60,681 bases of DNA from positions 1 to 60,681 of the forward strand of contig CAYTZH010000031.1 of assembly GCA_964442285.1 (NCBI GenBank), in the 5' to 3' direction. The notes under the pieces are model-generated. The model searched no databases. It was not told the DNA's origin and saw only the letters and a program-made list of their open reading frames with translations. Shown here piece after piece: positions 1 through 11,579 of the stretch; position 1 is the first letter of the stretch; every line of letters starts with the position of its first letter. Position numbers and translations under genes: made by a program. The DNA is from CAYTZH01 sp964442285. GTDB lineage: Bacteria > Myxococcota_A > UBA9160 > JAFDET01.

Positions 1-1937
1 ACGGCGGTCTCGGCGTCGACGGCGGTCTCGGCGGACTCGGCGGACTCGGCCGCAGGGGCCTCGGGCTCGGCGTCCCCAGGGGCGGCAAGCCCGTCGAAGA
101 AGCGCCGCAGGAGGGCGGCATCCCGGGCCTGGACGCCGGGCACTGCGGCGAGGCGCTCGAGGCTCGCCTCCCGCACCGCGCGGAGCGAGCCCAGCTCCCT
201 CAGCAGGGCCCGCCGCTTGCCCGGCCCGATGCCCGGCAGCTCCTCCAGGATCGAGGTCAGCCCGGTGCGCCGGCGCAGGCCGCGCTGGTACTCGATGGCG
301 AAGCGGTGGGACTCGTCGCGCACCCGCTGGAGCAGCAGCAGGCCCTTGGAGCTCGGGGGCAGCAGCAGCGGGTCCTTGCGCCCCGGGCGGAAGATCCGCT
401 CGGCCTTCAGCCCCCCCGAGCGGCGCACCCGCGCGCCGACGGCCTCCGCGTCCCGCTCCTTGGCGAGCCCGAGGGTGTCCACGCCTTCGAGACCGGCGTC
501 GCGCAGCGCCGCCTCCAGCACGCCCAGCTGGCCCTTGCCCCCGTCGACCATCAGCAGGTCCGGGAGGGGCTCGGTCTCGACCCGGGCCAGGCGGCGCCCG
601 ATCACCTCGCGCAGGGAGGCGTAGTCGTCGCCCGCCGCCGCGACGTCGCGGACCCGGTAGCGGCGGTAGCCGTTCCTCTCGGGCTTCCCGTCCTCGAAGC
701 GCACCCGGCTCGCCACCGTCAGCACGCCGCCCAGCGTCGACACATCGTAGCACTCGATGCTGCGGGGCAGCGCCGCCAGGCCCAGGCGCTCCCGCAGCTC
801 CTCGAGGGCGGCCTGGACGCTCTCCTGGGCCTCCAGGCGCCGCTCCAGGGCCAGGCTGGCGTTGGCCGCCGCCATGGCCACCAGCTCGCGCCCCGCGCCC
901 CGCTGCGGGGCCCGCACGACCACCCGGCGTTCGGCGCGCTCCGCGAGCCAGCTCTCCAGGGCCTGGCCGTCGGACACGGGCTCGGGAGTGAGGACCTCCC
1001 GCGGAACCGGACGCTCCTCGCTGCCGTAGTACTGGCCCAGGAAGGAGCTCACCACCTCGGCGTCGCCGAGATCCACGTCCGAGAAGGCGTAGCCCTTGGC
1101 ACCGACCACGCGCCCGTCCCGCACGTGGAGGACCTGCAGCTCGAGCTCGCCCCCCCGCCGCGCCAGGCCGAAGACGTCCCGGTCCACCTTCTTCTCGCCG
1201 ACGATCTGCTGGCGGGCGACGGTCTGCTCCACCGCCCCGATGCGGTCGCGCAGGGAGGCCGCCTCCTCGAAGCGCTCCGCCGCGGCGGCCTCGCGCATGC
1301 GCGCCTGGAGCTGGTTCACGAGCTCGTCGGAGCGACCGCGCAGGAACAGCGCCGTCCCCTCCACGAGCCCGGCATAGTCCTCGGCCGACACCAGACCGCA
1401 GCACGGGCCCGCGCAGCGGCGCATCTCGTACTCGATGCAGGGGCGACCGCGGCGCGCGTAGTCCCGGAAGGTGCCCTCGCGACAGGAGCGCAGCGGGAAG
1501 ATCCGGCGCAGGTTCGAGAGGGACTCCCGCATGGCCGTGCTCGACGTGTAGGGACCGAAGTAGAGGGCGCCGTCCTTCTTGAACTGGCGCACCTGGGTGA
1601 GCTTGGGCCAGGTCTCCTTCGGGTCGAGGCGCAGCGCCAGGTACTGCTTGTCGTCCCGCAGGCGCACATTGAACGGCGGCCGGTGCTGCTTGATCAGCTC
1701 GTTCTCGAGCAGCAGCGCGTCCTTCACGCTGGGCGTCACCACCACGTCGACGTCGGCGGCGCGGGCCATCAGCCGCGGGATGGCGTGGCGGCCGTCGCCC
1801 CCGGGCGTCACGTAGGAGCGGACCCGGCTGCGCAGGTTCTGGGCCTTGCCCACGTAGAGCACCCGCCCGCGTTCGCTCTTGAAGAGATAGACGCCGGGGC
1901 CGGTCGGCAGCTCGTCGACCCGCTGGGCGAGCCCCAC
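1..1937 (-). CDS. uvrC: UvrABC system protein C (excinuclease subunit), 3' end beyond the window
   Basis: UvrC makes both incisions around DNA lesions in nucleotide excision repair after UvrB hands over the damaged site. Domains in order: GIY-YIG nuclease near the N-terminus (GVYLF then LYVGKA), a cysteine cluster (GRPCIEY, CAGPCCG), a UVR motif (RFEEAASLRDRI) that contacts UvrB, the RNase H-like nuclease (ECYDVSTLGG, VDGGKGQLG, DESHRFAIEY) and a helix-hairpin-helix tail (LPGIGPGKRRALL). About 645 residues are visible, already longer than the roughly 610 usual; after the hairpin domain the protein runs into an Ala/Glu-rich tail that leaves the window. The GTG start lies 2 nt after the uvrB stop; an upstream TTG at 1943 would overlap that stop as TTGA. 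Confidence 0.95.
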   Translation of the reverse strand, partial: MGLAQRVDELPTGPGVYLFKSERGRVLYVGKAQNLRSRVRSYVTPGGDGRHAIPRLMARAADVDVVVTPSVKDALLLENELIKQHRPPFNVRLRDDKQYLALRLDPKETWPKLTQVRQFKKDGALYFGPYTSSTAMRESLSNLRRIFPLRSCREGTFRDYARRGRPCIEYEMRRCAGPCCGLVSAEDYAGLVEGTALFLRGRSDELVNQLQARMREAAAAERFEEAASLRDRIGAVEQTVARQQIVGEKKVDRDVFGLARRGGELELQVLHVRDGRVVGAKGYAFSDVDLGDAEVVSSFLGQYYGSEERPVPREVLTPEPVSDGQALESWLAERAERRVVVRAPQRGAGRELVAMAAANASLALERRLEAQESVQAALEELRERLGLAALPRSIECYDVSTLGGVLTVASRVRFEDGKPERNGYRRYRVRDVAAAGDDYASLREVIGRRLARVETEPLPDLLMVDGGKGQLGVLEAALRDAGLEGVDTLGLAKERDAEAVGARVRRSGGLKAERIFRPGRKDPLLLPPSSKGLLLLQRVRDESHRFAIEYQRGLRRRTGLTSILEELPGIGPGKRRALLRELGSLRAVREASLERLAAVPGVQARDAALLRRFFDGLAAPGDAEPEAPAAESAESAETAVDAETA

Positions 1938-1939
1938 GG

Positions 1940-3999
<2,060 letters not shown>

Positions 4000-4000
<1 letters not shown>

Positions 4001-5406
4001 TACGCCCTCCTCCAGCGCGGACCCCGGGGTGTGTCCTCGATGACGATGCCGCGGGCGGCGAGCTCGTCGCGGATGCGGTCGGCGCCGGCGAAGTCCCGGG
4101 CCTTGCGGCAGGCCTGGCGCTCGGCGACCAGGGCGTCGATCTCCGGATCGCTCTCGCCCGCCGCGGCCCGCGCGGCGAGCTCCGGCAGGCCCAGGCCGAG
4201 GACGGCGTCGAAGTCTTCGAGCAGGGCCCGCTTGTCCGCGGCACCGAGCCCCCCCGCGCGGACCGTCTCCCAGACCACCGCCATGGCCTGGGGCGCGTTC
4301 AGGTCGTCCCGGAGCGCGTCGCGGAAGCGGCGCCCGTAGTCCGCCCGGGCCGCGGGATCGCCCTCCCCGGCCGCCCCGGCCACGTCGGCCCAGGCCAGCG
4401 CGAGCCGCCGCAGGCCGGTGTCGGCGGCGGCCAGGGCGTCCCAGCCGAAGGCCTGGGGCTGGCGGTAATGCGCCTGCAGGAAGAAGTAGCGGTAGGCCAT
4501 GGGCTCGAGGCCGCGCGCGGGCAGGTCGTCCAGCAGCAGGGTGTTGCCCTCGCTCTTGGCCATCTTCTCGCCGGAGAGGTCGAGGAAGGCGTTGTGCATC
4601 CAGACGTTCACCCAGGGGTGGTCGGCGAAGGCGCACTCGGCCTGAGCGATCTCGTTGGTGTGGTGCACGCCCACGTGGTCGATGCCGCCGGTGTGGATGT
4701 CGAAGTGGTCGCCCAGGTAGCGGCGGCTCATGGCCGTGCACTCGATGTGCCAGCCGGGGAAGCCGCGTCCCCAGGGCGCGTCCCACTCCTGCTGCCGCCG
4801 GACGTCCGGTGGCGCGAACTTCCAGAGGGCGAAGTCGGCGGCGTTGCGCTTGCCCGGGACGTCGGCGATCCGGCCGCTGCCCTCCTGGGCCGAGAGGTCG
4901 AGACGCGCGAACTCCGCGTAGCGGGGGAACTTCGAGGTGTCGAAGTAGATGCCGTCGTCGATCCGGTAGGTGAAGCCCCGGGCCTCGAGCTCCTGCACCA
5001 GGGCGATCTGCTCCGGGATGTGGTCGGTGGCCTTGCAGAGCACCTCGGGCTCCAGACAGCCCACCCGCGCCCGGTCCCGACACCACTGCTCGGTGTACTC
5101 GCGCGCCACGTCCTCGGCCCGCCGACCGCTGCGGGCCGCGGCCTGCTCCATCTTGTCGTCGCCGGCGTCGGAGTCGTTGGTGAGGTGTCCCACGTCGGTG
5201 ATGTTCACCACGTGGGTCACCCGCAGCCCCTCGGCCAGCAGCAGGCGCTTGAGCAGGTCCGGGAAGAGCTGGCTGCGCAGGTTGCCGAGGTGCTGGGGCG
5301 CGTAGACGGTGGGCCCGCAGGTGTACATGCGCACGTGGCCGGGCTCGAGGGGCACCAGGCGCTCCTTGCGCCGGGTGCGGGTGTTGTAGAGCTGCAGCTC
5401 AGTCAT
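4000..5406 (-). CDS. cysS: Cysteinyl-tRNA synthetase
   Basis: This class I synthetase charges tRNA-Cys. The 468-residue protein has the zinc-site CGPTVY motif, a HIGH-box variant (PQHLGN), a KMSKS-box variant (GEKMAKSEGN), the GRGFPGWHIECTAMS substrate segment and GGIDHVGVHHTNEIAQAE, where many family members read DLxFPHHENE. The C-terminal DALR-type domain is present and length is normal. The ATG start overlaps the ispF stop by 8 bp and the stop overlaps the uvrB GTG by one base, so ispD, ispF, cysS, uvrB and uvrC read as one operon. The pairing of isoprenoid ispDF with cysS is common in bacteria. Confidence 0.96.
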
Positions 5407-5878
5407 CGCCGGGCTCCAGCAGCACCACCGCCTGGGCGGCGATGCCCTCGCCGCGGCCGGTCGCGCCCAGGCCGTCGGTGCTCGTGACCTTGACGTTCAC
5501 CCGCCAGGGGTCGGCGCCCAGCACCTCGGCGACGACCTTCTCCATGTCGGCCAGGAAGCCCGCCAGGCGGGGTGCCTGGGCGATGATCGTGGCGTCGACG
5601 TTGGCGATCCGGTACCCGGCCTCGCCCATGAGCCCCGCGACCCGCGCCAGCAGCTCGCGGCTCGCGATCCCGCGCAGCGTCTCGTCGCTCGACGGGAAGT
5701 GGCGGCCCAGGTCGCCCTCGCCCAGCGCCCCGAGCAGGGCGTCGCTCACGGCGTGCAGGAGCACGTCGCCGTCGGAGTGGCCCTCGAGGCCGCGCTCGTA
5801 GGGGACCCCGACCCCGCCCAGGACGAGCGGGCGCCCGGCCACCAGCCGGTGGGCGTCGAAGCCCTGGCCGACCCTCAC
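5399..5878 (-). CDS. ispF: 2-C-methyl-D-erythritol 2,4-cyclodiphosphate synthase
   Basis: IspF cyclises CDP-ME 2-phosphate to MEcPP in the MEP pathway of isoprenoid synthesis. The 159-residue product shows the conserved metal-binding N-terminus (GQGFDAHRL), the HSDGDVLLHAVSDALLGA segment, and the C-terminal TSTDGLGATGRGEGIAAQA motif. Length is normal for the family. The GTG start sits directly before the conserved RVGQGFDAH; the frame is open upstream but that part overlaps ispD out of frame and is not conserved. It lies 25 bp downstream of ispD and overlaps cysS. Confidence 0.95.
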   Translation of the reverse strand: MRVGQGFDAHRLVAGRPLVLGGVGVPYERGLEGHSDGDVLLHAVSDALLGALGEGDLGRHFPSSDETLRGIASRELLARVAGLMGEAGYRIANVDATIIAQAPRLAGFLADMEKVVAEVLGADPWRVNVKVTSTDGLGATGRGEGIAAQAVVLLEPGDD

Positions 5879-5903
5879 GGCGTCGCCTCCCGCATCGGCA
5901 TGC

Positions 5904-6590
5904 TCACAGGGCGGCCTCCCGGAGCCGCGCCTCGGCCCAGGCCAGGTCCTCGGCCGTGGTGATCTTCTGGTTGCCGGCATCGCCCTCGACGATCCGGACC
6001 GGCACCCCGAGCCGCTCCACGAGCTGGGCGTCGTCCGTGCCCACGACCCCGTCGGCGCAGGCCTTGGCCAGCGCCTCCCGGAGGATCTCGGTGCGGAAGA
6101 CCTGGGGCGTCTGGGCGGCCCAGCACTCGGCCCGGGGCGGGGTCTCCACCACCCGGCCCGCGCGCACCCGCTTGATGGTGTCGCGGGCCGGCACCGCCAG
6201 CAGGGCCGCCCCGTGCTCCCGCGCCGCCGCCACCACCCGCGCCACGTCCTCGGGCCGCACGAACGGACGCGCCGCGTCATGGACCGCCACCAGCGCCACC
6301 TCAGGAGGGAGGGCCGCGAGCCCCGCCCGCATGGAGTCCTGGCGCTCGGCGCCGCCGTCCACCGGCGCCCCCACCTTGGGAATCTCCCGGAGCCAGGCGG
6401 CGTTGGAAACCTGCAGCCCGAAGCCTGCGGGCACCACGGGCACCAGCGCATCGATGGCATCCGAGGCGGCCAGGGCTGCCAGGGAGCGCGCCAGCAGGGG
6501 AAGCCCGCCGAGCTCGACGAAGGCCTTGGGCCGACCGGCCCCGAGGCGCTCGCCGCGGCCGGCCGCGAGGACCAGGGCTGCGGTGGACAC
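5904..6590 (-). CDS. ispD: 2-C-methyl-D-erythritol 4-phosphate cytidylyltransferase
   Basis: IspD couples MEP to CTP, the step two reactions before IspF. The 228-residue product carries the nucleotidyltransferase loop (LVLAAGRGERLGAGRPKAF), the substrate segment VHDAARPFV, the TPQVFR motif and GTDDAQLVE with NQKITTAEDL at the end. The genes are separate here, not fused as a single IspDF protein. It is the first gene of the minus-strand operon through uvrC and is divergent from the TolC-family gene. Confidence 0.95.
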   Translation of the reverse strand: MSTAALVLAAGRGERLGAGRPKAFVELGGLPLLARSLAALAASDAIDALVPVVPAGFGLQVSNAAWLREIPKVGAPVDGGAERQDSMRAGLAALPPEVALVAVHDAARPFVRPEDVARVVAAAREHGAALLAVPARDTIKRVRAGRVVETPPRAECWAAQTPQVFRTEILREALAKACADGVVGTDDAQLVERLGVPVRIVEGDAGNQKITTAEDLAWAEARLREAAL

Positions 6591-6645
6591 GTCGACATCG
6601 TAGCCGGGCGACCGATTCAGCGCCGGGGTGGCGGCGGCCGTTTGC

Positions 6646-6651
6646 TAGGCT
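6646..6651 (+). promoter_or_regulatory. Putative -10 element for the TolC-family gene
   Basis: In the 83-bp gap between divergent ispD and the TolC-family gene, TAGGCT within TTTGCTAGGCT looks like a -10 hexamer. A ribosome-binding site (GGGGAGGA) follows and the ATG is at 6674, giving a leader of about 15 nt. No convincing -35 box is visible. This is inference from position and composition. Confidence 0.35.
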
Positions 6652-6673
6652 GCGCCGCGGGGAGGACACCGGC

Positions 6674-8398
6674 ATGCAGGCGCACGCGTTCCGACGGCTC
6701 GCTCTCGCGGCGGCCGTGCTCGTACCCGTCCAGGCCACGGCCCAGGACCGGCCCGACGACCCGGCCGCGGCCCCGGCCGCCACGCTCAGCACGCTCCACG
6801 GCACGCTCCAGCTCTCGATCCGCGAGGCCATCGAGATGGGGCTGAAGAACAACCTCGACGTGGAGGTGGCCCGTCACGACCCGGTGATCGCCTGGCAGGA
6901 CTTCCGGGCGGCCTGGGGCGCCTACGACCCGGTCTACTTCTCCGAGCTCACCTACGCCGTGCGCAGCACGCCCATCGCCTCCGCCCTGCAGGCCACCTCG
7001 ACCATCGACGAGCGGCAGTTCGGGGGCCAGACCGGCTTCCGGGGCAAGCTGCCCTGGGTGAACGCCACCTATCGCCTGGGCTACGCCGGCGACCGCACGA
7101 CGACGACCTCGTCGATCGACGTCCTCTCCCCGGAGTACACCACCGGCCTCACCGCGGAGCTCACCATCCCGCTGATGCGAAACCTCATCTGGGACCAGGA
7201 CTGGACCCGGGTGAAGCAGAGCCGGGTGCTCTTCCGGCAGTCGAGCGAGGACTTCCGCCGCCAGGTCATGGACACCGTCGCCGCCATCGAGAGCGCCTAT
7301 TGGGACCTGGTGGCCGACGACGAGCAGCTGCGGGTCGCGCGCAAGAGCGTCGAGACCGCGCGCGCGCTCCTCGACCAGGTCCGCACCGAGTACGAGGTGG
7401 GCGTGAAGTCCCGGGTGGACGTGACCGAGGCGGAGGCCGGGCTCGCCCAGCGCGACTTCGACCTGATCCGGGCCGAGAACCTCTACCGCACGTCCATGGA
7501 CCGGCTCATGAACGAGGTCCTGGGACGAGGACTTCGGCCCGGCTCGCGACTCGAGATCGTCCCCACCGACCGACCCCAGGACTACATCCTCTTCGACATC
7601 GACGTGGAGGAGGCCTCGCGCAAGGCCTTCGAGAACCGGCCCGAGCTGGCGGTGCAGCAGGAGGACATCGCGCGGAGGGAGATCGAGCTGAAGTTCCGCA
7701 AGAACCAGATCCTGCCCCAGCTCGACTTCGTCGGCACCTACGGCGTGGCGGGACTCGCCGGCGACGAGAACCCGAACCGGATCAACTTTGGGGGCCCCAG
7801 CGCCGAGACGCTGGCGACGAATGAGGCCATCAACGCGATCGCGGCCGCGTCCCCGGTCCCGGTCGCCGGCTTCGAGCCCCTGCCCACCGAGCCGGAGCCG
7901 ACGCCGCCGATCCCCGTGGACGACGGCTTCTTCAACGCCGACGACGACCTGGGCGCCGACTCGTTCTCCTTCGGCGGCGTGCTCTCGATCCCCCTCGGCA
8001 ACGGCACCGCCCGGCGCCAGAAGACCCGGGCCGAGATCGAGCTCCGCCGCTCGCGCACGCAGCTCGCCCGCCTGCGGCAGTCGATCATCCTGGAGGTGCG
8101 CCAGGCCGCCCGCGACCTGGAGTCCGCACAGCAGGGCATCGAGGCGGCCGAGCGCGCGCGCGTCGCCGCCGAGGAGCAGCTGCGGGCCGAGCAGGTGCGG
8201 CTCGAGCAGGGGGAGTCGACGCCCTTCGACGTGCTGCAGCGCGAGGAGGCGCTGGTCACGGCGGAGAGCGAGAAGATCAACGCCATCCGCGTGTACCGGA
8301 ACTCCATCGTCGGCCTCGACCGGAGTCAGGGCACGATCCTGAAGACGCGCAACGTCATGCTCGACTCCGACCTGACGACGCTTCCGGGCATGCGATAA
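6674..8398 (+). CDS. TolC-family outer-membrane efflux protein
   Basis: A 574-residue outer-membrane factor of the TolC superfamily. The N-terminus has a signal peptide (hydrophobic run ending VQATAQ). Two homologous outer-membrane-efflux repeats follow, with long coiled helices (for example VETARALLDQVRTEYEVGVKSRVDVTEAEAGLAQ and the matching C-terminal stretch ending STPFDVLQREEALV), typical of the periplasmic barrel. A Pro/Glu/Asp-rich insert (around residues 395-430) is unusual. No inner-membrane pump or membrane-fusion gene is adjacent, so it is an orphan channel here; it may serve an efflux or type I secretion system encoded elsewhere. A GGGGAGGA ribosome site supports the ATG start. Confidence 0.9.
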   Translation: MQAHAFRRLALAAAVLVPVQATAQDRPDDPAAAPAATLSTLHGTLQLSIREAIEMGLKNNLDVEVARHDPVIAWQDFRAAWGAYDPVYFSELTYAVRSTPIASALQATSTIDERQFGGQTGFRGKLPWVNATYRLGYAGDRTTTTSSIDVLSPEYTTGLTAELTIPLMRNLIWDQDWTRVKQSRVLFRQSSEDFRRQVMDTVAAIESAYWDLVADDEQLRVARKSVETARALLDQVRTEYEVGVKSRVDVTEAEAGLAQRDFDLIRAENLYRTSMDRLMNEVLGRGLRPGSRLEIVPTDRPQDYILFDIDVEEASRKAFENRPELAVQQEDIARREIELKFRKNQILPQLDFVGTYGVAGLAGDENPNRINFGGPSAETLATNEAINAIAAASPVPVAGFEPLPTEPEPTPPIPVDDGFFNADDDLGADSFSFGGVLSIPLGNGTARRQKTRAEIELRRSRTQLARLRQSIILEVRQAARDLESAQQGIEAAERARVAAEEQLRAEQVRLEQGESTPFDVLQREEALVTAESEKINAIRVYRNSIVGLDRSQGTILKTRNVMLDSDLTTLPGMR

Positions 8399-8433
8399 GC
8401 TGGCCGCGTCGGAAGACGGGGTCGGAGGTAGGT

Positions 8434-8988
8434 GTGGGATTCTTCGGAGGAAGGCGCAGGGGAGACGGCGACGCCCCCTCCCCGGGTCCGGGTGAGTCGT
8501 CGGTGACGGCCGTCACATCGGAGCCGGCCGCGCCGCGCCAGCCTATGCTGCCGGCCCGCAGCGCACCGCACGGAGGGGGGACCAGGGACGTGGCGAACAT
8601 CGGTAAGTCGATCTCGATCAAGGGCGACCTGACGGGCGCCGAGGACCTCGTGATCGAGGGCCAGGTAGAAGGCAAGGTGGAGCTGCCCGATCACGAGCTC
8701 ACGATCGGGGCCAACGGCCGGGTGGACGCGGACGTCCATGCCAAGTCGGTGCTCGTGGTGGGCCGGATCAAGGGCAACGTCAACGGCAGCGAGAAGGTCG
8801 AGATCCAGGGCACGGGCATCGTCGAGGGCGACGTGCGGGCCCCGCGGCTGATCGTTCAGGAAGGCGCGGTGCTCAACGGGGCCATCCACATGGACGGCAA
8901 GAGCGCGAGCCAGGCTTCCGGCCCGGCGGCCAGCCCGCCGCCCAAGGTCGCCGCCGCCGGCGGCGGCGGCGCACCCGCCAAGCCCTAG
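8434..8988 (+). CDS. Bactofilin-family cytoskeletal protein
   Basis: A 184-residue protein whose central part (about residues 52-150) is the bactofilin beta-helix: IGKSISIKGDLTGAEDLVIEGQVEG, then repeating hydrophobic-Gly rungs such as GRIKGNVNGSEKVEI and GTGIVEGDVRA. Bactofilins self-assemble into non-polar filaments that help organise envelope growth. N- and C-terminal extensions are Pro/Ala/Gly-rich and probably disordered. The GTG start is preceded by GGAGG (8424-8428). It lies 35 bp after the TolC-family gene, probably co-transcribed, and converges with secF with only 2 bp between stops. Confidence 0.88.
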   Translation: MGFFGGRRRGDGDAPSPGPGESSVTAVTSEPAAPRQPMLPARSAPHGGGTRDVANIGKSISIKGDLTGAEDLVIEGQVEGKVELPDHELTIGANGRVDADVHAKSVLVVGRIKGNVNGSEKVEIQGTGIVEGDVRAPRLIVQEGAVLNGAIHMDGKSASQASGPAASPPPKVAAAGGGGAPAKP

Positions 8989-8990
8989 AG

Positions 8991-9974
8991 CTAGGCGCGG
9001 GCGGCCTTCGCCTTGCCGCCCTTCGCCTTCTCCCGCTTCTCCCGGGCCGTGGCGGCCTCGTCGCGGATGCCCTGCTCCAGCATCAGGAGCACCGGCGCCG
9101 CGATGTAGACCGAGGAGTAGGTGCCCACCACGATCCCGATCGCCATCGAGAGGGCGAAGGGCCGGATCACCTCGCCGCCCAGGATCAGCAGCGCCAGCAC
9201 GGCGGCCATGGTGGTGCCCGACGTGATCAGGGTGCGGGAGAGGGTCTGGTTGATGCTCAGGTTGATCACCTCGGGCAGGTGGGCCTTGGTACGGGCCTCC
9301 ATGTTCTCCCGGATGCGGTCGTAGACGATGATCGTGTCGTTCAGGCTGTAGCCGATGATCGCCAGCAGCGCGGCGAGCACCTGCAGGTCGAACTCGATCC
9401 CCAGCAGGATCAGCAGGCTCGAGGTGATGAGCACGTCGTGCACCAGGGCCACCACGGCGCCCGGCGCGAAGCGCGTGGAGAAGCGGAAGGCGATGTAGAC
9501 GAGGATCAGCAGGATGGCGATGCCCAGGGCGGAGAGGCCGTCGCGGCGCAGCTCGGCGCCGACCTTCGGCCCCACCACCTCCGCCCGCAGCAGGGTGAGC
9601 GGCCCGATGCCCTGCTCCAGACCCGCCTTCAGGGCATCCACCTGCTCCGCCTGCTGGCCGCCGAAGTCCGCGGGGAACTCCTTGAAGCGGATGGAGAACT
9701 CGTTCTCTCCCAGGTCGCCGTAGCGGATCACCGCGGGGCTCGTGACGCCCAGCGCCTCCACGGCCCCCCGCACCTGCTCCTCCGCCACCGTCTGGGTCTC
9801 GTCGAACTGCACCAGCATCTCGGTGCCAGGGCTGAAGTCGAGCCCGAACTGCATGCGCCCCGCCAGGGCGAGCCCGAAGCCGACCACGAGCAGGGCCACG
9901 GACACGGCCACGGCGATCCGCCAGCGGCTGATGAAATCGATCTGGGTTCCCGGCTTGACGAGTTCGAAGGGCAC
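8991..9974 (-). CDS. secF: Protein translocase subunit SecF
   Basis: SecF with SecD uses the proton-motive force to help preprotein export through SecYEG. The 327-residue product has TM1, a short periplasmic P1 domain (FGLDFSPGTEMLVQF, where GGT is more usual than PGT), and five more helices including the IGYSLNDTIIVYDRIREN signature and LSRTLITSGTT. The C-terminal tail is Lys/Ala-rich. The start is GTG, 9 nt after secD. The order yajC-secD-secF is the common bacterial arrangement. Confidence 0.95.
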   Translation of the reverse strand: MPFELVKPGTQIDFISRWRIAVAVSVALLVVGFGLALAGRMQFGLDFSPGTEMLVQFDETQTVAEEQVRGAVEALGVTSPAVIRYGDLGENEFSIRFKEFPADFGGQQAEQVDALKAGLEQGIGPLTLLRAEVVGPKVGAELRRDGLSALGIAILLILVYIAFRFSTRFAPGAVVALVHDVLITSSLLILLGIEFDLQVLAALLAIIGYSLNDTIIVYDRIRENMEARTKAHLPEVINLSINQTLSRTLITSGTTMAAVLALLILGGEVIRPFALSMAIGIVVGTYSSVYIAAPVLLMLEQGIRDEAATAREKREKAKGGKAKAARA

Positions 9975-9983
9975 GGTGGCTTC

Positions 9984-11579
9984 CTAGATGGAGAGCTGGG
10001 CGGTGCGCGGCGCCCGGCTCAAGAAGACGTCGAACAGCAGGCGCGTCACGACCAGGGCGGCGAAGACGCTGGTGAGGATCCCGATCGAGAGGGTGACGGC
10101 GAAGCCCTGGATGGGCCCGGTGCCGAACTCGAGCAGGATGATGGCCGTGATCAGGGTGGTGATGTTGGCGTCGAGGATGGTCCAGCGGGCCTTCTGGAAG
10201 CCCGTATCCACGGCGGCCCGCGGCGCCTTGCCCGAACGCAGCTCCTCGCGGATGCGTTCGAAGATGATGACGTTGGCGTCGATGGCCATGCCGACGGTGA
10301 GCACGAGGCCGGCGATCCCGGGCAGGGTGAGGGTGGCGCTCACCTCGGGCAGGCTCATCAGCCCCAGGATGAGTACCAGATTGACGGCCAGGGCCACGCT
10401 GGCGAAGGCGCCGGCGCCCCGGTAGTAGAAGGCGGCGAAGAGGACCACCAGCACCAGGCCGGCGATCGACGCCCGGACGCCGCGCCGGATCGAGTCGGCG
10501 CCGAGGGCCGGCCCCACGGTGCGCTCCTCCTCCACCACGATCGGCACCGACAGCGAGCCGGCGCGCAGCACCACCGCCAGGTCGGCGGCCTCCTGGCCGG
10601 TGAAGCGCCCCTCGATCTGGCCCCGCATGGAGATGCGGGTGCGGATCACCGGCGCGCTGCGCACCTTGCCGTCCAGGATGATCGCCAGCAGGCGCTCGAC
10701 GTTGGCCTCGGTGAGATCGCCGAAGATCTCGCCGCCTTCCGGGGTGAACTGGAAGTTCACGATCGGCCGCTGGCGATTGTCGAAGCCCACCCGCGCGTCG
10801 TCCAGGTAGTCGCCGGTAATGGCGGCCTCCTCCTGGACCAGGTAGGCGAGGACCTCGTTGCCGGTCTGGGGGTCGACCTCGAAGACGATCTCGGTGCCCT
10901 CGGGCAGGCCGTCGGGATACTTGGCCTCGAGCAGCTCCCGGGACGCCGCCTGGTCCTCGACGATCTTGAACTCGAGCTTGCCGGTGACCTTGAGCAGGTC
11001 GCGCAGCTGCTGCCGATCCACCTCGCCGCCGGGCACCTGCACGAGCACGCGGTCGTCACCCTGGCGGGTCACCACCGACTCGAGGATGCCGGTCGCCGGG
11101 TCGGTGATCCGGTTGCGCAGCACCTCGAGCACCTGCTGCATGGCCCGCTCGCGGACCTCCTGCTGCCAGGTGGTGTCCAGCGCGTACGCCAGACCCGTGT
11201 CGGCGCCGACGGCGCGCAGCACGCCGGTGTCGTCGACGAACTCCTGCACCTGGGCGCGGGCGTCCTCGCTGCTCGCGCTGATGCGGATCTCCTGCTCCTC
11301 CACCACCGCCTCGACGCCGAGCAGGTTGGCCTCGTCGATCCGCTCCTGGAGGCGGCTGCGCAGGAAGCTGAGCTCGTGGCTGAGGGCGTCCTCGAGCTCC
11401 ACGCCCAGCACCCAGTGGATGCCGCCCCGGAGGTCGAGGCCGAGCCGCACGCCGCGGTCCGGCAGCAGGGCGCTGCCGGCCCGCACGCTCTCGGGCAGGA
11501 AGTTGCAGACCGCGAAGAAGCCCACGAGCAGCACCGTGGTGAGCACCATCCCGATCCGCCAGCGCATCCGTCCGCTCAC
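9984..11579 (-). CDS. secD: Protein translocase subunit SecD
   Basis: The 531-residue SecD has TM1, the periplasmic P1 domain (GLDLRGGIHWVLGVELEDAL), the head and base region, and the RND-type helices with AGLVLTVGMAIDANVIIFERIREEL near residue 430. Length is close to the shorter SecD class. GTG start overlaps the yajC stop as GTGA, implying translational coupling. Confidence 0.95.
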   Translation of the reverse strand: MSGRMRWRIGMVLTTVLLVGFFAVCNFLPESVRAGSALLPDRGVRLGLDLRGGIHWVLGVELEDALSHELSFLRSRLQERIDEANLLGVEAVVEEQEIRISASSEDARAQVQEFVDDTGVLRAVGADTGLAYALDTTWQQEVRERAMQQVLEVLRNRITDPATGILESVVTRQGDDRVLVQVPGGEVDRQQLRDLLKVTGKLEFKIVEDQAASRELLEAKYPDGLPEGTEIVFEVDPQTGNEVLAYLVQEEAAITGDYLDDARVGFDNRQRPIVNFQFTPEGGEIFGDLTEANVERLLAIILDGKVRSAPVIRTRISMRGQIEGRFTGQEAADLAVVLRAGSLSVPIVVEEERTVGPALGADSIRRGVRASIAGLVLVVLFAAFYYRGAGAFASVALAVNLVLILGLMSLPEVSATLTLPGIAGLVLTVGMAIDANVIIFERIREELRSGKAPRAAVDTGFQKARWTILDANITTLITAIILLEFGTGPIQGFAVTLSIGILTSVFAALVVTRLLFDVFLSRAPRTAQLSI